A DNA stretch of 37,958 nucleotides from Acrasis kona (lineage: Eukaryota > Heterolobosea > Eutetramitea > Acrasida > Acrasidae). Positions 28,206-35,521 of the stretch are shown one piece after another. Position 1 is the stretch's first letter. Each line of letters starts with the position of its first letter. The stretch covers positions 1 to 37,958 of the forward strand of contig JAOPGA020001272.1 in NCBI GenBank assembly GCA_026419775.2, read 5' to 3'. Below the pieces are notes generated by a model. That model was not told where the DNA came from, ran no database searches, and was given only the letters and a program-made list of their open reading frames with translations. Made by a program: the position numbers and the translations under genes.

Positions 28206-28757
28206 ATGTTCGCAGAACAAAAATTCCCAAGGCTAGAAATACTTTTGGTGCAAAACAATCCATTATTAAAAATTATTTATAGCCTCACTAATCAACCACA
28301 GTTGCGGTTGATATCTTTGGACGATCATACTGAAGGTGATCAATTGGAACAAGTAACTCCTGAGCAATTTGATCAAATTCGAACGAAAATACAGTCTTAT
28401 GTTGCAACTGCTCTACAGAATCAAGTTTTGACGGACATTTCAGTACAAGTCATGGTAGATGATATCATAACGATGAGGAATTTTATACAAGTTAATTACT
28501 ATATAAAGATGAATAACGATAGTAGCCATAGAATAGTACTTGCTAGATTAGTGGTGAATTGGTCTATTCAACCTGTCTCTGTCAAGTTGGATGAACACTC
28601 CGATTGCTTCTTAATGTATGAGGTTGGCTTCGAGAAAGAGTGTGAGCTCATGCATAGACTATTTAATGCTCAACCCTGCCATCGTGATTTGACCAATAAA
28701 GAACATCTCTGGATGTCAATTGAACTAAACAAACCAGAGATTCCTGTGGGGATGTGA
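28206..28757 (+). CDS. Unrecognised protein with an LRR-like N-terminus, possibly 5'-incomplete
   Basis: 183 aa from ATG at 28206. The first residues (FPRLEILLVQNNPLLKIIY) read as a leucine-rich-repeat unit. The frame is open upstream (HNIKELPDSM, another LRR-like phrase) as far as 28171. An alternative start at about 28102 with a 44-nt intron (MQSKRLTN...) would join in frame, but an ambiguous base (N at 28177) prevents a decision. The rest (TPEQFDQIRTKIQSYVATAL, MRNFIQVNYYIKMNNDSS, VVNWSIQPVSVKLDEHSDC) is mixed alpha/beta with no known motif. The nearest AATAAA is ~125 bases after the stop, unlike most genes here. Confidence 0.6.
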   Translation: MFAEQKFPRLEILLVQNNPLLKIIYSLTNQPQLRLISLDDHTEGDQLEQVTPEQFDQIRTKIQSYVATALQNQVLTDISVQVMVDDIITMRNFIQVNYYIKMNNDSSHRIVLARLVVNWSIQPVSVKLDEHSDCFLMYEVGFEKECELMHRLFNAQPCHRDLTNKEHLWMSIELNKPEIPVGM

Positions 28758-28978
28758 TGACCACAACTAATAACTGTTGTCGTTTTTTGTGCTTTCGGTA
28801 ATGTACATTGGCATTTTGTAATTTTGTTGTTTGGTCAAGCTACACTATTACCCCGTTTTTGCTATTTTGTGTGATGATTTAATAAACAACAATTACTGTT
28901 TGCTCATTAACTTGGTGTCATCTCTGTCATTGTCCTTCTTGAATTTAACACAATGTTGTTACAAAAGGAATTTCACGC

Positions 28979-31051
28979 ATGTTACACATACTAAGGGCGT
29001 CATGTGCCTTGACCTTAAGAGGTAGAGTGAATATAACTGCCTTTAGATACAAGTCTACCAAAGAAGTGCCGAGAGTCAATCCACAAATACGTATTAATAC
29101 ACAAAAAACGCTTGTTGATGAACAGACTAATGAACAGATTTTTGAACATATATCTACCAATGAATTTGTTCAAAAGATCAGAGGAAAACCTTCAGATACT
29201 GCAACCAGATTTGAATGTGCCAACCATTTGACAACAAGTCCAGTTTTAGAGATGATAGAAATTTTAATTTACATGGTCGATAATAACATGGAGGTTCTCC
29301 CAAAAGAGGTATCGGCCACCCTAAAAAAATGTTTGGAACCTCAAACCCGTTTGCACAGATTTAAACAAGTCTCACGGATAGTACTCCAGCACAAATTGAA
29401 AATCAACAACGAAGCACTCTACCTCATGTTGAAAATTTACCTAAAGGAAGATGATGTAGAAACTTTGAAGCTCATTTTCGATCAAGTGAGTCAAGATCAA
29501 AAAGAATTATACCACCGTCAGTTATACTCATTTTTCGAAAAGCACAAGTGCTCAGATTACGTTCAACAATTACAATCCATGGACAGGAAAGCTGGCGACG
29601 CTATCATAGGACAAGTGCCAAAACCAATCCAAGATGCAATCAACAAAAAAGATGGAAAACTATACGTTCATTTGCATAATCTCCTCAAGTTATACGCCAA
29701 ACAACGTGACGCGAACAACGGAGATGATGTAATTCTATACATTCGTAATTCAGACCTGCTCATTCAAAACAACATGTACAACATCATGATGGAATTTTAT
29801 AAGAATACAAAAAGACCCAATCTTGCACTTAAAATCTACCACGAAATGTTCCTAGTGGGAATTGCGCCAAGTGAATACGAACTAACGACGGTGATGACCG
29901 TGTGCGCAGAAACAAAAAAACAGCGAGAAGGAGACAGCATCATCGAATACATCAAGAAGAACAACATCAAATCGATTCCCTTATTCAACAGTATGATTAG
30001 ATTCTACAACAATACGAATCGTCCCGAATTTGCATTAAACACGTTCAACCAATTACGAAAATCGTCACTACAACCAACAAATTACACTTATTCTGCACTA
30101 TTGTCTTGGTCTGAATTTGACTCGAAACACTTTCAGTCAATCATGAACAATATTTTAACACAAACAGTTAGACGTACCTTGAATGCTCAAGTTTATAACA
30201 TGATTATGAAGTGTTATTTGAGGAATGACATGATCGAAGATGTCATGCGTATGCTCAAAGAAATGATAAAAAATAAAATTTATCCAGATCTTGCCTCTTA
30301 TTTGCAACTCGTGACTGGGTTGCCTCTGAAATTTAAACGTTTTCAAAAATCCATCGTTAGTTATATATCAAAGAGTGGTTTTTTATCAGATATTAGAATG
30401 CACAATGCACTTATAAAAATGCACATTACGATGGGCGATTACAAGTTGGCAATGAATCAATTAAGTAAATTGAGGGAGCATCAATTGACTCCTGATGTCT
30501 TTACTATTTCTAGTTTGATAAGTGCTTGTGCAGATAAAATGGATGCAGAATCAGGTGATGCTCTTATTGATACTTTGAATCATATGGGTTTAGAAAAAAA
30601 TATTTATGTTTATTGTAATATAATAAAGTTGTATACACACACTGGAAGGCATGAAATGGCTAATGTTGTGTTTGATGAAATGATTCAAAATCAAATATAT
30701 CCGAATGATCTTGTTTGTTTGACCTTGTTAGACTCTTATGTTCAAATTGGTGACTATGATAACATTATGAAAATAAGACATTACATGAAGTCAAAAAAAA
30801 TCAATGTTGACGAGAATAAATACATTGGTGTCATTGATGTTTTTGTGAAATTGAAAAAGTACGAAGATTTGAATAAATTATATGTTGATTTGCAATCTCG
30901 TCGATCCATTCTTGGTAGTGACATTTGTGATGCATTTGTGAAGGCTTTTCAAGAATTGTCAGATCACAGAATGATGACCAAGGTTCTTAACTATATTGGG
31001 AAGAACAATGTAGATGTAGCAGGTATAGTTACCCTCAGTTATAATAAATAG
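28979..31051 (+). CDS. Mitochondrial pentatricopeptide repeat (PPR) protein
   Basis: Intronless, 690 aa. The N-terminus is presequence-like (MLHILRASCALTLRGRVNIT then AFRYKS). Degenerate 35-residue PPR units run from residue ~240 to ~660, for example YNIMMEFYKNTKRPNLALKI, FNSMIRFYNNTNRPEFALNT, YNMIMKCYLRNDMIEDVMRM, HNALIKMHITMGDYKLAMNQ, YCNIIKLYTHTGRHEMANVV and LTLLDSYVQIGDYDNIMKIR, giving about 8-10 units of the pure P class. PPR arrays bind organellar RNA one base per repeat and act in processing, stability or translation of mitochondrial transcripts. No C-terminal DYW, SMR or endonuclease domain is present. AATAAA precedes the stop (TATAATAAATAG). The RNA target cannot be read from here with confidence. 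Confidence 0.9.
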   Translation: MLHILRASCALTLRGRVNITAFRYKSTKEVPRVNPQIRINTQKTLVDEQTNEQIFEHISTNEFVQKIRGKPSDTATRFECANHLTTSPVLEMIEILIYMVDNNMEVLPKEVSATLKKCLEPQTRLHRFKQVSRIVLQHKLKINNEALYLMLKIYLKEDDVETLKLIFDQVSQDQKELYHRQLYSFFEKHKCSDYVQQLQSMDRKAGDAIIGQVPKPIQDAINKKDGKLYVHLHNLLKLYAKQRDANNGDDVILYIRNSDLLIQNNMYNIMMEFYKNTKRPNLALKIYHEMFLVGIAPSEYELTTVMTVCAETKKQREGDSIIEYIKKNNIKSIPLFNSMIRFYNNTNRPEFALNTFNQLRKSSLQPTNYTYSALLSWSEFDSKHFQSIMNNILTQTVRRTLNAQVYNMIMKCYLRNDMIEDVMRMLKEMIKNKIYPDLASYLQLVTGLPLKFKRFQKSIVSYISKSGFLSDIRMHNALIKMHITMGDYKLAMNQLSKLREHQLTPDVFTISSLISACADKMDAESGDALIDTLNHMGLEKNIYVYCNIIKLYTHTGRHEMANVVFDEMIQNQIYPNDLVCLTLLDSYVQIGDYDNIMKIRHYMKSKKINVDENKYIGVIDVFVKLKKYEDLNKLYVDLQSRRSILGSDICDAFVKAFQELSDHRMMTKVLNYIGKNNVDVAGIVTLSYNK

Positions 31052-31211
31052 ATGGCTTTTCAATTGTTTTTTGCTTTTATCTTCCTGTCGTTTGAAATTA
31101 TGAACAGTATTTCTATGGGGTGGGCAATCAATATCGCATGCGGACTTATTTATTAGGAGAATAACCATTGGTCGCATAAAAACAAGATCAACTTGTAATG
31201 TTGTTCAAAAT

Positions 31212-32355
31212 ATGACAACCACTCAAAAACGAATTCGTGTTTTGCATCAGCAACTTTATCCAGAATCAAATTCTTTAAACCAAATACAACATAACCAAAC
31301 ACTAGCAAGAATGGTACGTGGTTAATTAATCATGGGACACCTAACACAAACAGTCTAACAGAAAAGAAGCAGTACGCGTCGTAGTCACAGGAGCAGCCGG
31401 ACAAATCTCATATTCACTTCTACCCTTGATCGCAAACGGTGCCATGTTCGGTCCAGACCAAGATGTCATTTTGCACCTTCTAGAAGTAGAGTTTGTACTA
31501 CCAGCCCTACAAGGTGTAGTTATGGAACTTGAGGACGGATCCTACCCACTTTTAAAGGACATTGTAGCCACAAGCGACGCTAACGTTGCCTTCAAGGATG
31601 CTGACTTTGCCATCCTTGTCGGTGCTTTCCCTCGTAAGGACGGAATGGAGCGCGCCGATCTTCTAAGCAAGAATGCCGGTATCTTCAAGGTCCAAGGCCA
31701 AGCCCTCGACAAGGTCGCCAAGAAGTCCGTTAAGGTTTTGGTTGTAGGTAACCCAGCAAACACCAACTGCTTATTGGCACAACACTTTGCACCATCGATC
31801 CCTAAGGAGAACTTCACCGCACTAACTAGATTGGACCACAACAGAGCAAAAGGTCAAGTTGCCAAGAAGTTGGGCGTTTCAGTTCGCGACGTACACAATG
31901 TGATCATCTGGGGCAACCATTCATCAACTCAATATCCAGACACCACAGTCGGTCACGTTGTAGTTAACGGAGAGAAGAAGAGCATCCGCGATGCAGTCAA
32001 CGACAACAAGTACTTGGAGGGTGACTTCATCTCCACCGTACAAAAGCGTGGTGCTGCAATCATTGCCGCAAGAAAGTTCAGTTCAGCCATGTCCGCTGCC
32101 AACGCTATTGTCGACCACATTAGAGATTGGGTACTTGGAACACCAGAAGGAGAATATGTCAGCATGGCAGTTCCCAGTGATGGATCATATGACATTCCAG
32201 AGGGTGTTATATATTCATACCCAGTCACATGCAAGAATGGAAAATACACCATTGTCCAAGGATTGACTGTCAGCGAATTCTCAAGAGGAAAGATGGTTGC
32301 TACATACGAGGAGCTTGCCGATGAGAAGAAGGCCGCACTAGAACAACTACAATAA
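31212..32355 (+). CDS. MDH1: Cytosolic-type malate dehydrogenase with PTS2-like N-terminal extension
   Basis: Two exons (31212-31313, 31354-32355) around a 40-nt intron give 367 aa. The core is cytosolic MDH1: NAD-binding [45 protein letters not shown], substrate Arg in [10 protein letters not shown] and catalytic His in [14 protein letters not shown]. It interconverts malate and oxaloacetate with NAD(H). The 33-residue extension encoded by exon 1 contains [10 protein letters not shown], an exact fit to the PTS2 consensus (R-[LVI]-x5-[HQ]-[LA]). The last codon of exon 1 is ATG (31311-31313), and initiation there yields [17 protein letters not shown], a 334-residue form, the same length as animal MDH1. 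Peroxisomal plus cytosolic isoforms are therefore predicted. The stop is embedded in AATAAA. Confidence 0.93.
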
Positions 32356-32624
32356 ATGTATTTTGTAAAAATGTAGATTATTCTATAACCACACTGATGA
32401 CATAGGTAGTGGTGTCATTGAGTCTTGTTGTCGATGAATGATGCTCTATGCCAGTGCGTTTATCGATGATTCGGGTTTGTAATAACATTATCTCATGCGC
32501 GTATTAATATATGAACGTTGCGTACCGGCTTTCTTATCTCCGTTCTTGTGGAAAGGTCGATTGTAACGAGTAACTATTTTGATTATTGAACGGAAAACAC
32601 ACAAACAGCGCACTCACAAAGCGT

Positions 32625-34304
32625 ATGATACTTGGTTTTGCACGACAGCCCGTAAGACATGTATTACTGAAAAATAACTATCTGTTGCGCTACAAATATA
32701 GCACAAGTGCTTCGGAAGCTCCTCCAATTAAGCCAGGCTTTAAAAGAGGAGAGAATGTTGTTGCAAAAAGACCTTTAGATTTCGATGATGTATCCGCCTC
32801 CTTTGCTACAAAGTCTGACTATGAAATTTTACGAAGCATAATTGTGTTCAAATTATGCGGTATTGAATTCTTCGTTAAAAATGCCAATCGTCTTTTGAAA
32901 CTTGGAGACAAGATCATTGGCCAGAGAATAACCAATTTAATCATGAAGAAGACATTCTTTGCTCATTTTTGTGCTGGAGAAGATTCCGAAACAATCAAGC
33001 CAGTGATCAAGAAACTCGAAAATGCTGGTCTAGGTGCAGTCTTGGATTATGCAGCGGAAGCAGACGTACCCGAAACTCCAACCGAGCGTAAAGAAGGTGT
33101 CGTATCCGCTAGAACTTATGAGTACACCGATGAGGCCTCCTGTGATGCCAACCTCGAGATTTGTTTGTCTTGCATCGAAGCCTCCGCGAACAGACCAGAC
33201 AGCTTCGCAGCCATCAAGCTCACTGCACTCGGAAAACCTGAGCTACTCGAGCACTTGAGCACAGTCCTCAACCACACAAAAAAGGTGTTCCAAAACTTCT
33301 GTGAGAGCGAGCAAGACATTGTCAAAATGACTGAGTTAATCAATTACGAACAATTCGATCGCGGACTACGCGCCATGAACATTAATTTGGGCACCGTCAA
33401 GACTCGCAAGCTATTCGACAAGATGGACGCCAACAAGAGCGGTGATGTCGATTTTGTTGAGTGGATCAACTTTTTAGATCCAAAGCTGCTCGGTGGACTC
33501 AACCCTAAATTCAAGACCCAGGGCCTCAAGACTCTTAGTGAAGAGGAGATGCAGCAGGTCAGGAATTTGAAGAAGAGGTTGAAGTTGTTGGCCGATAAGG
33601 CAGCAGATCTCGGAGTCAGGTTGATGGTTGATGCAGAACAAACCTACTTCCAACCAGCCATCGATCACTTTGTTCTACAGCTACAGAGAACTTATAACCG
33701 CGAGAGGCCTGTTATTTATAACACGTACCAATGCTACTTGAAGGACTCTTATGACAGAATTAAAATTGACCTCGAGAGAGCTAGACGTGATGGATTCTTT
33801 TTCGCTGCAAAATGTGTCAGAGGTGCTTACATGATACAAGAGCGCGCACGTGCACGTGATCGTGGTTATTCCTCTCCAATTCATAATACTATCGAGGAGA
33901 CACATGCAAATTATCACAAGTGTGTGGATATTGTGATGGACAACATTGAAACATGTGACCTCATGATCGCTTCCCACAACGAGACTACCGTTAAACATGT
34001 TGTCCAGAGGATGCAGGAGTTGGGAATCCCTATCAGAGGTGGTGGAATCTACTTTGGGCAATTGTTGGGAATGTGCGACCACGTAAGCTTTAGTTTGGGA
34101 ATGAGCGGCTACATGGCGTACAAGTATGTTCCATACGGACCTGTCCACGAGGTCCTACCGTATTTGGTCAGACGTGCCGAAGAGAACTCTAACATGTTGG
34201 GTAGCGCAAAGAAAGAAATTAGACTTCTACAGAATGAGTTGGTACGCAGAAGAATTCGTCCTCTTTGGAAGTCGGGTACCGGTACGGTTGTACAAAGTCA
34301 ATAA
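32625..34304 (+). CDS. PRODH: Mitochondrial proline dehydrogenase with EF-hand insertion
   Basis: Intronless. ATG at 32625 (MILGFARQPVRHVLLKNNYL) starts a basic mitochondrial presequence and gives 559 aa. The FAD-dependent TIM barrel shows AIKLTALGKPELLEHL, DLGVRLMVDAEQTYFQPAID, NTYQCYLKDSYDRIKIDLER, FFAAKCVRGAYMIQERARAR, LMIASHNETT, GIYFGQLLGMCDHVSFSLG and the C-terminal YVPYGPVHEVLPYLVRRAEE. It oxidises proline to pyrroline-5-carboxylate and feeds electrons to quinone. Between two barrel parts sits an insertion with a canonical 12-residue EF-hand loop, DANKSGDVDFVE, as known in animal PRODH, which suggests calcium regulation. The stop TAA is within AATAAA. The gene converges with SEC61G 52 bases away. 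Confidence 0.95.
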   Translation: MILGFARQPVRHVLLKNNYLLRYKYSTSASEAPPIKPGFKRGENVVAKRPLDFDDVSASFATKSDYEILRSIIVFKLCGIEFFVKNANRLLKLGDKIIGQRITNLIMKKTFFAHFCAGEDSETIKPVIKKLENAGLGAVLDYAAEADVPETPTERKEGVVSARTYEYTDEASCDANLEICLSCIEASANRPDSFAAIKLTALGKPELLEHLSTVLNHTKKVFQNFCESEQDIVKMTELINYEQFDRGLRAMNINLGTVKTRKLFDKMDANKSGDVDFVEWINFLDPKLLGGLNPKFKTQGLKTLSEEEMQQVRNLKKRLKLLADKAADLGVRLMVDAEQTYFQPAIDHFVLQLQRTYNRERPVIYNTYQCYLKDSYDRIKIDLERARRDGFFFAAKCVRGAYMIQERARARDRGYSSPIHNTIEETHANYHKCVDIVMDNIETCDLMIASHNETTVKHVVQRMQELGIPIRGGGIYFGQLLGMCDHVSFSLGMSGYMAYKYVPYGPVHEVLPYLVRRAEENSNMLGSAKKEIRLLQNELVRRRIRPLWKSGTGTVVQSQ

Positions 34305-34355
34305 ATTGGGTTTTAATGTTAAATGAATGATTGTATTTTAGTTTTTTTACACATT

Positions 34356-34611
34356 TTACTTTCCTCCAATGATAATGTTGTTGATAGGGATATGGATCAA
34401 TTTGACGAAGAAACCAATGAATCCCATAACCAAGAAACCGACGGTGGTGGCGAAGGCGATCTTTGTGAACTCTATGACAAAAATGAGTTAAAGGTGGAAA
34501 GTGGGTTTTAATACCTTTGGAGTCGGGCTTAGTGCAGCGTTGTACTAGACGCTTTGATGAGGAGTAGAACTCCATTGCGGGCTCGACGATGTCCTTCTCG
34601 ATAATATCCAT
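34356..34611 (-). CDS. SEC61G: Sec61 gamma subunit of the ER translocon
   Basis: Two exons (34611-34515, 34471-34356) with a 43-nt intron encode 70 aa, the standard size. The amphipathic N-terminal helix ([20 protein letters not shown]) and basic stretch ([20 protein letters not shown]) are followed by one tail TM segment ([20 protein letters not shown]) and the conserved end [10 protein letters not shown]. This tail-anchored SecE homolog clamps the Sec61 alpha channel in the ER membrane. Its start codon lies 79 bases from that of the divergent histone-fold gene, so the two probably share a bidirectional promoter. No clear AATAAA was seen after the stop. Confidence 0.96.
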
Positions 34612-34690
34612 CTTGTTTGTCTTTGTTATTTCAGGTTTGCTCCAATCGCTGAAACACACGTCTTAGCTCAACCAAAGGTGTTGTAAAGTA
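34612..34690. promoter_or_regulatory. 79-bp bidirectional promoter region (SEC61G / histone-fold gene)
   Basis: Both start codons face outward from this 79-base interval, so it must contain both 5' leaders and the promoter elements, unless one gene uses upstream sequence inside the other. No TATA box is seen. Confidence 0.55.
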
Positions 34691-35156
34691 ATGGAACCGA
34701 ATGAACACGCTGAAGAGCAATCTGATGTAATTATTGGGGATGCTGATGCTACGAATAAAGAACAAAAGGATGGTGAAGATGGCGTTAAAACTTATGCGGA
34801 TCTACCATTAGCCAGAGTTAAGAGAATAATGAAGAGTGATGCAGATGTTAAACTCATTTCACAGGAAGCTGTAATATTAGTGGCCAAAGCCGCAGTAAGC
34901 CCAATCTATCAACGACTCGTTACAAATTTATAAGGAGTGCCTAATAGAACATCTAGCCTCTGAGGCATTTAAACACACTCAATCCGACAACAGAAAAACA
35001 CTGCAGTACAAAGATTTATGTGAGTATTATTTTTTGATCGAATCTAACCCATATTAAGCGGCGACAGTAAAATCTTCCGAAGTTTTTGATTTTTTGGAAG
35101 AGATTATTCCAGAAAGGACACAGTTCGCAACTGCTTTATCAAAACAAAATAAGTAA
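34691..35156 (+). CDS. POLE4/CHRAC1-like histone-fold protein
   Basis: Three exons (34691-34894, 34935-35019, 35059-35156), introns of 40 and 39 nt, 128 aa. After an acidic N-terminus, residues ~37-115 are an NF-YC/H2A-type histone fold: LPLARVKRIMKSDADVKLIS, then QEAVILVAKAAECLIEHLAS, then RKTLQYKDLSATVKSSEVFD. LPLARVK and KTLQYKDL fit the DNA polymerase epsilon subunit POLE4 (Dpb3), while the VFDFLEEIIP end resembles CHRAC1; the two are related and I do not choose. These proteins dimerise with a Dpb4/POLE3-type partner in the replicative polymerase or a chromatin-remodelling complex. Without the first splice the frame ends prematurely at 34933. Confidence 0.85.
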
Positions 35157-35240
35157 AATAGTAAATGTTGTACATCTTGAAGCTTTATGATCAAACTTTT
35201 CTAAACATTGAGACTAAATTCTAAAATCTAACTTTTATAT

Positions 35241-35441
35241 TTATTTTAACTTTAATTTTAATTTTGTGTGATCAAAAACAACGTCGCAGATGTAGGCCTT
35301 GTTGGGAACGTCGTGTCTACATTTCGCCTCATCATTCCCCTGTTGTTTAGCAGCAAGGAATAGATTCTTCTCGCGGATGGTAACCTCAGCACTTGCCAGA
35401 GCGAACAATGCAAAAACAGCAAGAATCAACAATCCTCTCAT
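35241..35441 (-). CDS. Small secreted protein (66 aa), unrecognised
   Basis: A single exon encodes a classic signal peptide (MRGLLILAVFALFALASAE) followed by a ~46-residue mature peptide with two cysteines (KCRHDVPNKAYICDVVFDHT) and a basic tail (KLKLKLK). It is too small and divergent for family assignment; the Cys pair could form one disulfide. An ambiguous base (N) lies two bases upstream of the start codon. The stop TAA is part of AATAAA. It could be a secreted effector, inhibitor or wall peptide, but nothing in the sequence decides this. Confidence 0.7.
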   Translation of the reverse strand: MRGLLILAVFALFALASAEVTIREKNLFLAAKQQGNDEAKCRHDVPNKAYICDVVFDHTKLKLKLK

Positions 35442-35521
35442 GNTCTCTTTTTTGATCTATGATTTTTACTCGGATGATTAAAGTCAATTTCAGAACTCCG
35501 ACATTACAAAATAATAACACT

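Noticed and set aside
27927-28220. - strand frame crossing the divergent promoter
   Set aside because: It begins inside the opposite-strand gene, crosses an N and runs out of frame into the four-TM gene; composition is poor.
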